A stretch of DNA of 64,000 bases from Proteus mirabilis ATCC 29906 (GTDB lineage: Bacteria; Pseudomonadota; Gammaproteobacteria; Enterobacterales; Enterobacteriaceae). The position numbers were made by a program, and so were the translations under genes. Each line of letters opens with the position of its first letter. Position 1 is the stretch's first letter. Below are positions 17,005 through 27,141 of this stretch, piece by piece. The stretch is from NCBI RefSeq assembly GCF_000160755.1, contig NZ_GG668576.1, positions 48,939 to 112,938 on the forward strand. Direction: 5' to 3'. The notes beneath the pieces are model-generated. The model was not told the origin of the DNA. It did not search any database and saw nothing but the letters and a program-made list of their open reading frames with translations.

Positions 17005-17883
17005 ATGATGAGGATTGCCTTATTCCTGTTAACAAACTTAGCTGTCATGTTTGTGTTCGGGATCATCTTATCTTTAACAGGTATTCAAGGCCGCAGTGTT
17101 CAGGGTTTAATGATCATGGCTGGCCTATTTGGTTTTGGTGGTGCATTTGTTTCTTTACTTATGTCAAAATGGATGGCATTACGATCCGTTGGTGGTCAAG
17201 TGATTGAAAATCCAACCTCTGAAGTAGAACGTTGGTTACTTGATACTGTAAGACGTCAGTCTGAGCAAGTGGGGATTAAAATGCCTCAAGTTGCAATCTA
17301 CGATGCACCAGATATTAATGCGTTTGCAACAGGAGCTCGTCGTGATGCTTCGCTGGTGGCGGTGAGTACCGGATTATTAGCCAGTATGAGCCGTGACGAA
17401 GCGGAAGCTGTTATTGCACACGAAATTAGCCATGTTGCCAACGGTGATATGGTAACGATGACCTTGTTACAAGGTGTTGTGAATACTTTCGTGATCTTTA
17501 TCTCCCGTATCATTGCTCAATTTGTGGCGAATTTTATTTCGAGCGATGAAGAGAGTGAAAACAGTAACGGAAACCCATGGGTATACATGGGCGTTTCTAT
17601 GGTGCTTGAAATTGTCTTTGGCATTTTGGCAAGTATCATTACGATGTGGTTCTCTCGCTACCGTGAATTCCATGCGGATGCAGGCTCTGCAAAACTGGTT
17701 GGCCGTGAGAAGATGATAGCGGCATTACAACGCTTAAAAACCAGCTATGAGCCACAAGAAGAGAGCAGTATGATGGCTTTCTGTATTAATGGCCGTAATA
17801 AGTCATTTAGTGAATTATTTTTATCACACCCGCCATTAGATAAGCGTATTGAAGCACTACGTAGTGGCGAATATCTCAAGTAA
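17005..17883 (+). CDS. htpX: Membrane zinc metalloprotease HtpX
   Basis: A 292-residue M48B protease, closely similar to E. coli HtpX. It has two N-terminal membrane helices (about 4-24 and 33-52), the zinc motif H139-E140-I-S-H143, two further hydrophobic segments (~155-175 and ~195-215), and the third ligand in [14 protein letters not shown]. HtpX degrades misfolded inner-membrane proteins and is Cpx-controlled in E. coli. It is monocistronic with a terminator at 17926-17957. Confidence 0.95.
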
Positions 17884-17925
17884 AAGAAACTATTAGCGAT
17901 AAATAATTTTTAATTATCAGTTTAC

Positions 17926-17957
17926 AAATGCCAGAGACAGAAATGTTTCTGGCATTT
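17926..17957 (+). terminator. Terminator of htpX
   Basis: A 10-bp stem (17926-17935 with 17948-17957) followed by T residues. Confidence 0.8.
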
Positions 17958-18150
17958 TTGTTGGTGATCCATTAGCTTTAATTAATTCCTACAATCGCTT
18001 TTCGTTTTATTTAACAGACCGTTCTGGTTCAGCCAAATATCCTCATCTCTTAATATTTTTATAGGTATTAAGTTAAGCCTCAGAGCTAGTGATGCATGAT
18101 CATCATATCTATTGATAGATAAAAGGCAGTTAAATTAATATCAAAATAAA

Positions 18151-18178
18151 AAAGCCAGTTTAAAATTAAACTGGCTTT
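18151..18178 (-). terminator. Terminator of tcyP
   Basis: A 12-bp perfect stem (18151-18162 with 18167-18178), 4-nt loop. The upstream A run gives the U tract on the minus strand. Confidence 0.85.
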
Positions 18179-18207
18179 AAGAGATTTAACTTAATTGTTA
18201 ATGTGGT

Positions 18208-19599
18208 TTACTTCACATTAAGTTCAGCTTCTTCTTCCTGATTAAAGATCTCTTTATCTGTTTGGCGCATCATTTGGCTAGTAATAGTACCTGCGGTCAT
18301 AGAGCCACTAACATTTAATGCAGTACGACCCATATCGATAAGAGGCTCCACAGAAATCAGTAGGGCAACCAGTGTTACAGGTAATCCCATTGCTGGTAAA
18401 ACGATCAGGGCTGCAAAGGTTGCACCACCACCGACACCCGCAACACCTGCTGAGCTAATGGTTACGATACCCACCAAAGTGGCAATCCAAAGAGGATCGA
18501 AAGGATTAATACCGACTGTTGGTGCCACCATAACGGCTAACATAGCAGGATAAATACCGGCACAACCATTCTGACCAATTGTCGCACCAAAAGACGATGA
18601 GAAACTGGCAATCGATTCAGGAACACCAATGCGACGAGTTTGTGTTTCGATATTTAATGGAATACTGGCTGCACTCGAACGACTTGTAAATGCAAATGCT
18701 AATAATGGTCCTGCTTTTTTGAAGAATTTAATTGGGCTTAAGCCAGTAAATCCAACTAATAAACCATGAACGACAAACATTAAGCCCAGCGCAACATAAG
18801 AGGCAACAACGAAGCTACCGAGTTGAATAATGTCATGCAGATTGGAGCTTGCCACAACTTTAGTCATCAGTGCCATTACACCGTAAGGTGTTAATGCCAT
18901 AACGATACGGACTAACTTCATGATCCACGCTTGTAAGCTATCAATCGCTGCTAATACTTTTTCACCGCGAGGTTTATCTTCTTTAAGCAGTTTTATTGCA
19001 GCCATTCCTAGGAATACCGCAAAGATAACTACACTAATAATCGAGGTTGAGCTTGCACCCGTTAAATCGGCAAATGGATTTTTAGGAATAAAAGATAAAA
19101 TTAATTGAGGTACAGTTAAGTCAGACACTTTACCTATATAATTATGTTGAATAGCGGCTAAACGCTGCGCTTCCTGTTCCCCTTGAACAAGACCTTCCGC
19201 TGTTAAACCAAAGATATTGGCTATAACAATACCAATAAGAGCAGCAATTGCCGTTGTAAATAGAAGTGTACCAATGGTTAGTGCACTAATTTTTCCCAAT
19301 GATGATGCTTGGTGTAAACGTGATACTGCACTTAAAATAGAAGCAAATACCAATGGCATAATAATCATTTGTAACAGTTGCACGTAACCGTTACCAACGA
19401 TGTTAAACCAAAGGATAGATTCTTTAATAATAGGATCGTGTGCGTCATAGAATGCATGTAACGCCAGCCCAAACACCACCCCAAAGACCAAACCGACAAG
19501 AACTTTCTTTGACAGGCTCCACTGACGTTGGCTTAATTTAGCCAAGATGAGTAATAGCACAACAAAGACGAGTACGTTAATAATTAACGGAAAATTCAT
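18208..19599 (-). CDS. tcyP: L-cystine symporter TcyP (YdjN)
   Basis: A 463-residue dicarboxylate/amino acid:cation symporter (DAACS) family protein, nearly collinear with E. coli YdjN/TcyP. It has about 8-9 membrane segments plus re-entrant loops. The family's serine-rich hairpin ([13 protein letters not shown]) is visible near residue 306, and the second hairpin region ([14 protein letters not shown]) near 395. TcyP imports L-cystine with sodium; in E. coli it belongs to the CysB regulon. A GGAGAG ribosome site precedes the ATG. Confidence 0.93.
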   Translation of the reverse strand: MNFPLIINVLVFVVLLLILAKLSQRQWSLSKKVLVGLVFGVVFGLALHAFYDAHDPIIKESILWFNIVGNGYVQLLQMIIMPLVFASILSAVSRLHQASSLGKISALTIGTLLFTTAIAALIGIVIANIFGLTAEGLVQGEQEAQRLAAIQHNYIGKVSDLTVPQLILSFIPKNPFADLTGASSTSIISVVIFAVFLGMAAIKLLKEDKPRGEKVLAAIDSLQAWIMKLVRIVMALTPYGVMALMTKVVASSNLHDIIQLGSFVVASYVALGLMFVVHGLLVGFTGLSPIKFFKKAGPLLAFAFTSRSSAASIPLNIETQTRRIGVPESIASFSSSFGATIGQNGCAGIYPAMLAVMVAPTVGINPFDPLWIATLVGIVTISSAGVAGVGGGATFAALIVLPAMGLPVTLVALLISVEPLIDMGRTALNVSGSMTAGTITSQMMRQTDKEIFNQEEEAELNVK

Positions 19600-19840
19600 C
19601 TTAACTCTCCAACGAGATTTTTATATATAAATTTGGCGATTGTATGCGATATGAGTTCTTAGGTAATAAGAAAGGATATAACAGCATCAACTCGCTATAT
19701 GGTAACAGTATTGTTAATAACTTTTTATAATCAATTATTCTTTTATATAGTCGTTTAGTTATAAAAACAAGGAAGATTGGTATAAAAAAGACTAATTAAC
19801 TATAAATAGATAGAGGAAAGTAGAGAACTGTCAAGGAGAG

Positions 19841-20407
19841 TTAAAAAGGTGTACGTTTATCGTGGTACATTTGTAACCAGTGATTTATTTGTGTGGGAAG
19901 AGAAAAAGTTAGGTGTGGGGGCAGAAATAGTGCACCAACTAAGATGATGACAGAAATAAATCGTTCTCCTTTTTTGCTATTTTTTTTCGCTAAAATCGGT
20001 AAGGCAAAACGCATTTTTAGTGGCCATAAAAAAGGTACACCTGATGGTGTTAGCATATCTGCCAGTAGGTGACTTAAGTAACCTAGCAAAAGGGCGTGAA
20101 AAAAATCAGCCGAAATCGTGATATAAGGCGCAACTTGTGTTTCCCATAAAATGGCTAAACCACAAAAGGCGAGTAGGCTATGTGTGAAGCCACGATGACC
20201 ACAGAGTTTTGATAGCGGTAATGAGATTATCCGAAAGAGGCGTCCTAATATAGAGCCTGGATGATCTAAATCTGGTAGTAGTGAACCTAATAAGACAGCA
20301 GGGATCATGTGAAACCAATCACCTTGAGCAAGAACGGGGGTTATTTCTAATTTCTGTGCTAAGACGAGTGTTGCAACAGAAAAAAGTAAATGTCCTTCGG
20401 CTGTCAT
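19841..20407 (-). CDS. ydjM: LexA-regulated membrane hydrolase YdjM
   Basis: A 188-residue YdjM-family (metal-dependent hydrolase-like) inner-membrane protein. The start MTAEGHLLFS is the same as in E. coli. Conserved metal-type residues appear as LLPDLDHPGS and GHRGFTHSLLA, with HLLADMLTPSGVPFLWP later. AAGGA directly abuts the ATG, so initiation may be weak. A perfect CTGT-N8-ACAG LexA box lies 37 bp upstream, matching the known SOS control of E. coli ydjM. Confidence 0.9.
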   Translation of the reverse strand: MTAEGHLLFSVATLVLAQKLEITPVLAQGDWFHMIPAVLLGSLLPDLDHPGSILGRLFRIISLPLSKLCGHRGFTHSLLAFCGLAILWETQVAPYITISADFFHALLLGYLSHLLADMLTPSGVPFLWPLKMRFALPILAKKNSKKGERFISVIILVGALFLPPHLTFSLPTQINHWLQMYHDKRTPF

Positions 20408-20443
20408 TCCTTATCTATGCCTATATGCGGTTTTTACCGCTTG

Positions 20444-20459
20444 CTGTTCATTTATACAG
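20444..20459. promoter_or_regulatory. LexA (SOS) box of ydjM
   Basis: CTGT at 20444-20447 and ACAG at 20456-20459 with an 8-bp AT-rich spacer, exactly the LexA consensus core. It lies 37 bp before the ydjM ATG on the minus strand. Confidence 0.85.
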
Positions 20460-20604
20460 TGCTTAAGTATAAAAGGTTTTTACAGCAACTAACAGACATA
20501 AAAGATAAAAATTGCCTTAATTATTAAGCAATAACAGAAATATTTTATTCGGATGTGTTAAAAATAACCAAATTTTAGATAAGGGATGAGAATTAATATA
20601 GAAA

Positions 20605-20632
20605 AAGGATATCGACAATAAATGATATCCTT
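20605..20632 (-). terminator. Probable terminator of hxpB
   Basis: A 9-bp stem (20605-20613 with 20624-20632). A residues at 20602-20606 give a short U tract on the minus strand. Confidence 0.6.
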
Positions 20633-20664
20633 CTATAAATTTTTATAGGCTATAACTAAAGTCG

Positions 20665-21333
20665 TTAGCCTAATAATTGAGATTTGGTTAATTCGTTGAG
20701 AGAGGCAATTTTAACATCGGCTAATCCCCAACATTTGTCATTAAACTGCTCCGCTGCAGGCACAACAATTGAGCGCATTCTTGCAGCTTTGCAAGCAATC
20801 ATACCATTGCGTGAGTCCTCTAAAGAGACACAATTAATGGGTGCGACATTAAGTGCCTTAGCAGCATTGAGATAGACTTCTGGGTGAGGTTTACTGTGCG
20901 CTAAATCAGCTGCAGAGACAACAGCAGAGAAGTAATGACGAATATTAAATAACTCAAGTACACGCTCTAGCATAAAATGCGGTGATGCTGAGGCTAAGGC
21001 TATCTTTAAACCTAATGATTGACATAAAGATAGGGCATGTTCAACACCAGGGAGCAGCGGTTTTTTATCTTCAATAAGTTGTACAACGCGAGCAATCATT
21101 CTCTCTTTAGCTTCTTGTTGTGTTACGCCTTGCCAAGGTGATACTTGATACCAAAGTTCGATAACTTGATCTATTCTTAAGCCGACGGTGTCGGGCATGC
21201 TGTCAGCAAGTGATAAATCGACACCTAATTGTGCAAAGACCTCATGTTCTGCTTGTGCCCAAAACGGCTCTGAGTCGATTAGCAAACCATCCATATCAAA
21301 AATAGCGGCTTCGATGGGCAATTTAAAAGACAT
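20665..21333 (-). CDS. hxpB: HAD-family hexitol phosphatase HxpB (YniC)
   Basis: A 222-residue HAD hydrolase with an alpha-helical cap. Motif I is DMDGLLIDSE with nucleophile D13 and acid/base D15, motif II is ASAS near 114, and the KPHPEVY and LEDSRNG motifs supply the Lys and the metal-binding acids. It matches E. coli YniC, which hydrolyses 2-deoxyglucose-6-phosphate and hexitol phosphates. It is divergent from yniB with about 200 bp between; yniC-yniB-yniA neighbourhood as in E. coli. Confidence 0.9.
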   Translation of the reverse strand: MSFKLPIEAAIFDMDGLLIDSEPFWAQAEHEVFAQLGVDLSLADSMPDTVGLRIDQVIELWYQVSPWQGVTQQEAKERMIARVVQLIEDKKPLLPGVEHALSLCQSLGLKIALASASPHFMLERVLELFNIRHYFSAVVSAADLAHSKPHPEVYLNAAKALNVAPINCVSLEDSRNGMIACKAARMRSIVVPAAEQFNDKCWGLADVKIASLNELTKSQLLG

Positions 21334-21533
21334 GTTTACTCTCCATAATAAGGTCTATGTTGATGAAAAATGATTGTAGCAAGAGTTGATTGGAAAATCT
21401 TTTTTAATCAGTTTCTTATTTCTTTTAAAAAATAAATAGAGAAAATTATAGCTATTAAATTATTGACATATTAGCCGTTAATTAGATTAGGATATTTAGG
21501 TGCATATTGCCGAATTCTATGAGTGAGGACAAA

Positions 21534-22073
21534 ATGAGTTATCAACATGCAGGAATATATGCCATTGTAAAACGTGTTATTGGTTGGCTTATTTTTATTC
21601 CTGCCTTTATTTCAACGACAGTTTCGTTGATTGAGTTAGCTGCGATGCCAAGAGCAAATGGCGAGGGTGTTAATGCTGTAATTAATGATTTTTTTCGAGT
21701 ATTAGCAGAAATGGTACAATTTAACACCCCGTGGCTAGACTTTTTTTGGCGTCATTCTCCAGTACCTAACACTCAAATAGGTTTTAGCCAACAGAATATT
21801 ATCTTCTTTGTGATCTTCTTTTTAATGTTTATTGGCTTAGCACTGAGTGCATCAGGGTTAAGAATGTATCGCCAAGTGAAATATTTAAAGGAAAATATTC
21901 AAGATCAACTAATTATTGAACGAGCACTAAAAAGTGGTATTACAGCGCAAGAGCTAGAGCAGAATATAAAATTGCCAAGACATACACTATTTACTCAAGT
22001 CATGGTGCTGTATATTTCACCTATTATTGTGATCGCAATTGGTTATTTTCTGCTGAAATTTTTAGGCTGGTAG
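21534..22073 (+). CDS. yniB: Inner-membrane protein YniB
   Basis: A 179-residue protein with three hydrophobic segments (about 17-33, 85-105, 155-175), matching E. coli YniB (178 residues), which is of unknown function. The frame extends 9 codons upstream, but the ATG at 21534 gives the family N-terminus MSYQHAG and has a GAGGA site 5 nt away. A terminator at 22098-22136 separates it from convergent yniA. Confidence 0.85.
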   Translation: MSYQHAGIYAIVKRVIGWLIFIPAFISTTVSLIELAAMPRANGEGVNAVINDFFRVLAEMVQFNTPWLDFFWRHSPVPNTQIGFSQQNIIFFVIFFLMFIGLALSASGLRMYRQVKYLKENIQDQLIIERALKSGITAQELEQNIKLPRHTLFTQVMVLYISPIIVIAIGYFLLKFLGW

Positions 22074-22097
22074 TTATCTATCACATTGACTTAATTA

Positions 22098-22136
22098 AAA
22101 TAAACCTCGCAGGATAACATTTGGCGAGGTTTATTT
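22098..22136. terminator. Bidirectional terminator between yniB and yniA
   Basis: A 13-bp stem (22098-22110 with 22124-22136) flanked by A-rich and T-rich sequence, able to end both convergent genes. Confidence 0.85.
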
Positions 22137-22166
22137 TTATCTATCGGTAAATAAAATCAGATTGTT

Positions 22167-23039
22167 TTAGTGTGTGCCGAGCAAATCATCAATGATTTTT
22201 CTGGCTGCTAGGTAATCTTTTTCTTCACCGAATAAATGACAGCGATTAAGGAAATAGTAGAGTTGGTAGATAGGCTGGCGTGATAGGAATTTTTCAGATA
22301 AAGGCCAGATGCTTTGGTAACCATCAAAAATATTGGCTGGCACAGAAGAGCATAGCGGTAACATGGCAATATCACATTCGCGATCACCCCAATAACAAGC
22401 AGGATCGAACATCGTTCCTTCAGATTGACCTATAGCAGCACAATTTTTAGGCCATAAGTTGCCATGTAATAGTGAGGGTTGTGGATGATGATCGGCTAAA
22501 CGGTGATTAATGATTTGAATGATTTCTTCTATATCACCGAAAACCATCCCTTTCTCTGAAGCGAGTTGCAACTGGATACCGATACGCTTTTCCGAATAGA
22601 AGTAATTCCAGCGCTTCTCCCAACCATTTGCTTGAGGTGTGGTATCTATATGGGTATCGAAATCAAAACCATAACGGGGTTGTTCTTCCCATTGATGCAA
22701 TTTAGCTAACTGTTGACCAAAACAATACGCGCTGTGAGGTGTAAAAGGTTGCACAGGCAGAAATTCTAACAGTAAGAAGCTAGTATCTTTACTATTGCCA
22801 ATGCCTAATACGCGAGGAATACGGATCGTTTGGCTTTTTGCCAACATTTCAAGCTGTTCTGCTTCATTTTTAAAGGTGGGCAAAAATTCCCGTAGGTTAG
22901 ATTTTACAAAGACAGGGATCTCACCATATTGAATTTTCCAAGTGTGGTGTATATCACCGCTTGAAAGGTGGTGTTTTTCGCTGATCTTTGCTGAAAATCC
23001 TAAATTTGATTCAAGCAAACGACCAATATTCTGCCACAT
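22167..23039 (-). CDS. yniA: Fructosamine-kinase family protein YniA
   Basis: A 290-residue protein of the fructosamine/ketosamine-3-kinase family. Visible parts are the N-lobe (DIHHTWKI, VFVKSN with the ATP-binding Lys), the hinge region (LLLEFLP), and the C-lobe metal motif FDPACYWGDRECD. The catalytic loop reads LLHGNLWPKN, with N194 where E. coli YniA, as I recall it, has Asp (HGDLWSGN). That Asp is the expected catalytic base, so activity may be altered. The reading is clear at 22458-22460 (GTT, i.e. AAC on the minus strand). Confidence 0.88.
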   Translation of the reverse strand: MWQNIGRLLESNLGFSAKISEKHHLSSGDIHHTWKIQYGEIPVFVKSNLREFLPTFKNEAEQLEMLAKSQTIRIPRVLGIGNSKDTSFLLLEFLPVQPFTPHSAYCFGQQLAKLHQWEEQPRYGFDFDTHIDTTPQANGWEKRWNYFYSEKRIGIQLQLASEKGMVFGDIEEIIQIINHRLADHHPQPSLLHGNLWPKNCAAIGQSEGTMFDPACYWGDRECDIAMLPLCSSVPANIFDGYQSIWPLSEKFLSRQPIYQLYYFLNRCHLFGEEKDYLAARKIIDDLLGTH

Positions 23040-23144
23040 AGATTACACCTCGCAAAGTTGTTTACTTAGTAGACCCAAATAGTAACGAGCGATGTTTATA
23101 CTATGACAATAACACTTTAATTAAATCAATACAGTATAAAACTA

Positions 23145-23170
23145 AAAAACGGGATGATTATCCCGTTTTT
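23145..23170 (-). terminator. Terminator of the sit operon
   Basis: A 10-bp stem (23145-23154 with 23161-23170), 6-nt loop, A residues upstream giving a U tract on the minus-strand RNA. It lies 20 nt past the sitD stop. Confidence 0.85.
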
Positions 23171-23189
23171 ATAGTAATAAAGATTTTCA

Positions 23190-24047
23190 TTAGGCATTGG
23201 CGGGTTTAGTTTGCCGTTTTATTTTTGCCAATTTAATCTGATTACAGAGTAATGCAATAATAAAGAACACCGCTTGCGTGAGTACAATAGAAGGGCCTGT
23301 GGCACCGTCAATATGAAAACTGATAAATGTACCAATAACACTCGATATAACAGAAAAAAGGATAGCGAGAGTGATCATTCGAGAGAAGCTTCGCGTTAAT
23401 AGATAAGCGGTGATCCCCGGAGAAATCAGCATGGCGACCACTAAAATAATCCCAACGGCTTGCATCGAGGCGACAATCGTTAACGCCAAAATAGAGAGTA
23501 AGCCATAATGTAATAAAGCGACCGGGAGACCGACAATTCTTGCTTGATTAGGGTCGAAACAATACAACATAAAGTCTTTTTGTTTAACCAGCATAATAGT
23601 AATAGTAATTAAACAAATAGCACTAATCTGTATAAGCACATCTGGGGTGATACCTAAGATATTACCAAATAATATATGCATTAAATGTTGGTCAGTATCT
23701 ACACTAGCGAAGATCACCAAACCGACAGCAAACATACCAGAAAAGACAATTCCCATTACCGTATCTTCTTTTATTCGGCTATGCTCTTTTAAATAACCTG
23801 TTGCAAATGAGCAAAATAGGCCCGAAAGAAAAGCCCCTATCGTTAAAGGAATTGCAGTGACATAAGCTAATACCACGCCAGGTAAAACAGCGTGAGAAAT
23901 AGCATCTCCCATTAGTGACCAACCTTTTAACACCATATAGCAAGATAAAATAGCGCAGGCGATACCAATGATAACCGCGGCAATAATTGCACGTTGCATA
24001 AAAGGATATTGAAAAGGTTCAATGAAAAATTCCATTAATTCATTCAT
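23190..24047 (-). CDS. sitD: Manganese/iron ABC importer permease SitD
   Basis: A 285-residue ABC-3 (ZnuB/SitD type) permease with about eight membrane segments. The characteristic GWSLMGDAISHAVLPGV region is near residue 43. It pairs with SitC to form the channel for Mn2+/Fe2+. Its ATG overlaps the sitC stop by 4 bp (ATGA), and a terminator follows at 23145-23170. Confidence 0.92.
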   Translation of the reverse strand: MNELMEFFIEPFQYPFMQRAIIAAVIIGIACAILSCYMVLKGWSLMGDAISHAVLPGVVLAYVTAIPLTIGAFLSGLFCSFATGYLKEHSRIKEDTVMGIVFSGMFAVGLVIFASVDTDQHLMHILFGNILGITPDVLIQISAICLITITIMLVKQKDFMLYCFDPNQARIVGLPVALLHYGLLSILALTIVASMQAVGIILVVAMLISPGITAYLLTRSFSRMITLAILFSVISSVIGTFISFHIDGATGPSIVLTQAVFFIIALLCNQIKLAKIKRQTKPANA

Positions 24048-24955
24048 AGTTGCACCTCTTCTTGTTGAGTAACGTCTTTTGGATGCTGGGATTGTGAAAT
24101 AAGTGCTTGTGAACTTTGACGTGCGCGGCGACGGGCTGCCAACATGCCATGTTTAGGCGCAAATAAGAAGGCTAATAAGAAAAGGGCGGTTTGCATTGTG
24201 ACGATAACGCCCCCCGTAGCACCATTAAAGAAATAACTTAGATAAGCACCAACAGCACTGGTTACTGTACCAATACAAATAGCGATAATAGCGAGTCGTT
24301 TAAATTGGTCAGTGAGTAAATAAGCGGTAGCGCCAGGCGTAACCACCATAGCAATAACTAAGATAGCGCCGACCGTTTGTAGCGCAGCAACGGTACATGC
24401 ACTGAGCAAGGTAAAGAAGATGATTTTTAGTTTTAAAGGGGATAAACCAATAGAGCGAGCATGTACTTCATCAAAAAATACAACTAATAAATCTTTCCAC
24501 ATACAAAATAGAATAAGAAAAGAGACACCAGTAATGATAACGACTTGCCAGACATCTTCGTCAGCAATGCCGAGAATATTCCCTAAAATAATGGTCTGAA
24601 CGTTGACGGCAGTAGGGTTTAATGAAACCAGCAACAGACCAAAAGCAAAAAAAGTAGAAAAAATAAAGCCAATCACCGCATCTTCACGTAATCGTGTGAT
24701 GTGACGAATAAAAGTCATTGATAAAGCAGCAAGTAGACCCGTAAAAAAAGCACCCACTGCGTACGGCAACCCTAAAATATAAGCACCGGCAACGCCGGGA
24801 ACGACGGAGTGGGAGAGGGCATCTCCCATTAATGACCAACCTTTAAGAATAAGGTAAGAAGATAAAAAGGCACAGACAGCACCAACTAAGGCACTTACCC
24901 AGATAGCCTTTACCATATAGTTATACTCAAAAGGTTGTAGGAGTAATTCTAGCAT
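24044..24955 (-). CDS. sitC: Manganese/iron ABC importer permease SitC
   Basis: A 303-residue ABC-3 family permease, paralogous to SitD (GWSLMGDALSHSVVPGV near residue 43). It has eight or so hydrophobic segments and a charged C-terminal tail (RRRARQSSQALISQ). It lies 2 bp after the sitB stop and overlaps sitD by 4 bp, so it is translationally coupled within sitABCD. Confidence 0.92.
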   Translation of the reverse strand: MLELLLQPFEYNYMVKAIWVSALVGAVCAFLSSYLILKGWSLMGDALSHSVVPGVAGAYILGLPYAVGAFFTGLLAALSMTFIRHITRLREDAVIGFIFSTFFAFGLLLVSLNPTAVNVQTIILGNILGIADEDVWQVVIITGVSFLILFCMWKDLLVVFFDEVHARSIGLSPLKLKIIFFTLLSACTVAALQTVGAILVIAMVVTPGATAYLLTDQFKRLAIIAICIGTVTSAVGAYLSYFFNGATGGVIVTMQTALFLLAFLFAPKHGMLAARRRARQSSQALISQSQHPKDVTQQEEVQL

Positions 24956-24957
24956 GG

Positions 24958-25846
24958 CTAATCTCCTTGTTTACGCTTACTTTGATGAGCGGGAGTATGT
25001 TGTTCATGGTGACCATAGAAAACGGCAGCGCGTTCATCATCAGTAATAACGGTAAGTGAACGTGGATCGTCGTCGTCGTGAAGATCAGGGCCTGATAAGC
25101 TGATATGACGCAATACGCCACCAAAAGCATGCTCTAAATTCTTTTGGGTAAAGGTGGTTTCTGTTGGCCCGCTATCAAGCACTGTTCTATTAATTAAAAT
25201 AACGTGATCACAAAACTCGGGTACACTACCTAAGTTATGAGTTGATACTAATACTAGGTGACCTTCTTTACGCAAGTTACGTAATAATTCAATAATGGCA
25301 TTTTCTGTTTTTACGTCCACGCCAGTAAAAGGTTCATCTAATAACAGTACGGTGCCTTCTTGTGCCATTGCTCGTGCTAAGAATACCCGTTTTTTCTGCC
25401 CACCAGATAGCTCACCAATTTGGCGATGTCCAAGGCCTGATAAGCCGACACGCTCTAAACAAGCTTCAACCACTTCATGATCTTGTTTCGATGGAATACG
25501 AAAAAAACCCAATTTTTCCATAACGTCCCATCATCACCACATCAGAAACCAGTACAGGAAAGTTCCAGTCAACTTCCTCTGTTTGTGGCACATAAGCAAT
25601 CATATTCTGTTTAAGTGCTTGCTGAATAGGTTGATTATTTAATGTTACGGTACCTTTTGAAGGTTTGACTAATCCCATAATGGTTTTAAAAAGTGTGGAT
25701 TTACCACTACCGTTGATGCCCACTAGGGCACAAATTGTGCCACCAGTGATAGAGAAACTTGCATCATAAATAGCAGTGTGACCGTTGTTATAGGTTACCG
25801 TTGCATTATCAACAGTAAGAGTAGGATTTATTTTTTTATCATTCAT
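24958..25846 (-). pseudogene. sitB: SitB ATPase, split by a one-base frameshift
   Basis: The two halves of the ABC ATPase are in different frames. 25846-25475 encodes the N-terminal part (Walker [10 protein letters not shown]) and runs into a stop soon after [13 protein letters not shown]. The C-terminal part, in the other frame down to 24958, carries [16 protein letters not shown] and the STHN switch. The frames join at a run of seven A at 25501-25507 (T7 on the coding strand). Six would restore a full 295-residue SitB continuing GFFRIPSK. Start and stop overlap or abut sitA and sitC normally. It could be a real mutation, polymerase slippage that still yields some full protein, or an assembly error. 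Confidence 0.85.
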
Positions 25847-26751
25847 TGTCCAAATCCTTTCGCAATGGTATCGACAGTAATATTAAGTAGATCAATATAA
25901 GTAGGGACTTCTCCACCCGGGGCAGAAAGTGAGTCTACATAAAGAACGCCACCATATTTTGCACCAGTCTCTTTACTCACTTGTTTAGCAGGTTTATCGG
26001 AAATCGTACTTTCACTAAACACGACAGGAATATGGTGTTCTCTTACGGTATCAATCACGTATTTTACTTGTTGAGGGGTGCCTTGCTCTTCTGCATTAAT
26101 TGGCCATAAATACACTTCTTTAAAACCATAATCATTGGTTAAATAGCTAAAGGCACCTTCACTCGTTACTAACCAGCGTTTTTCTTCAGGAATACGCGCT
26201 AATCTTGCTCTTAATGGTGCATCAAGTTGTTTAATTTGTTCAGCGTAACGCGCGGCATTTTGGTTATAAATTGCGGCATTATCTGGATCGTGTTCAACGA
26301 GCGCTTTACGAATATTTTCGATATAAATTAATGCATTATTAGGCGACATCCATGCATGTGGGTTTGGGTTGTTTTTGTAAGCTCCTTCACGAATAGGCAT
26401 AGGGGTAATACCTTCAGTGACAACGACCGCAGGCACATTACGTAATTCATTGAAAAAACGTTCGAACCAACGCTCAAGATTTAACCCATTCCATAAAATA
26501 AGATCAGCTTTTTGCGCTTTGACAATATCTTTTGGCGTTGGTTGATAATCATGAATTTCTGCACCGGGTTTGGTGATAGATTCAACAACGGCAGCATCGC
26601 CAGCAACATTTTGTGCGATATCTTGGATAATAGTAAAAGTCGTGACAACTTTTAGCTTATCTTTTGCCTGTGCAGGGGTTATAAAGAAGATTGAGGCAAC
26701 TAAGCATAATGCCGTAAGCGAAATTTTATTTACAGAGCGGAACATATCCAT
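25843..26751 (-). CDS. sitA: Manganese/iron-binding lipoprotein-type receptor SitA
   Basis: A 302-residue cluster A-I metal-binding protein. A signal peptide of about 29 residues ends in PAQA. Metal ligands are recognisable: EIHDYQP (His), NPHAWMSP (His), FSESTISD (Glu), and an Asp near VDSLS. The SitABCD importer takes up Mn2+ and Fe2+. The first ATG (26751) has AAGG 9 nt upstream; a second ATG two codons later is possible. A Fur box lies at 26790-26808. It overlaps sitB by 4 bp. Confidence 0.93.
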   Translation of the reverse strand: MDMFRSVNKISLTALCLVASIFFITPAQAKDKLKVVTTFTIIQDIAQNVAGDAAVVESITKPGAEIHDYQPTPKDIVKAQKADLILWNGLNLERWFERFFNELRNVPAVVVTEGITPMPIREGAYKNNPNPHAWMSPNNALIYIENIRKALVEHDPDNAAIYNQNAARYAEQIKQLDAPLRARLARIPEEKRWLVTSEGAFSYLTNDYGFKEVYLWPINAEEQGTPQQVKYVIDTVREHHIPVVFSESTISDKPAKQVSKETGAKYGGVLYVDSLSAPGGEVPTYIDLLNITVDTIAKGFGQ

Positions 26752-27141
26752 ATTATATAGCCTTATAATTTTCGTGGAATTCTCTAACTGATAATGATTA
26801 TCAATATCATTTCAAAAAAGTCAAGTTATCTCTGTGTGAAAATGAAAATAGCTATTTGATAACAGCTGATACTAAGATAACAGCATGTATTTCAATAAAT
26901 GTTAAGTAAATTGTCGTCTTTCTTTATAAAAATTAACAATCGATGGTAACTATTGGTGTGAAAGGTTGTTTAATACTCACAATTGATGAAATTTACAGCC
27001 AAATCATGGCTTACTGCTGGTTAAGGTATCTGTTTTTATGAGAGAAGCTTATCCTTAGTCCATTTTTTTAATGGACAGCGTTAGGTTTGTGTTTTTTAAT
27101 AATCTCCTATAAAGCATAGGGCGAAATGATGAGGATAACGT
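26752..27141. other. sitA-emtA divergent intergenic region
   Basis: 390 bp with the Fur box near sitA and a short palindrome, GTCCATT...AATGGAC, at about 27058-27076 before emtA. No gene seen. Confidence 0.6.
26790..26808. promoter_or_regulatory. Fur box of sitABCD
   Basis: GATAATGATTATCAATATC is a near-consensus Fur site 39 bp before the sitA start, fitting iron repression of this operon. No separate MntR site was recognised. Confidence 0.8.

Larger units (their letters stand above)
17884..18207. other. htpX-tcyP convergent intergenic region
   Basis: Contains two terminators, one for each convergent gene, at 17926-17957 and 18151-18178. Otherwise featureless. Confidence 0.75.
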
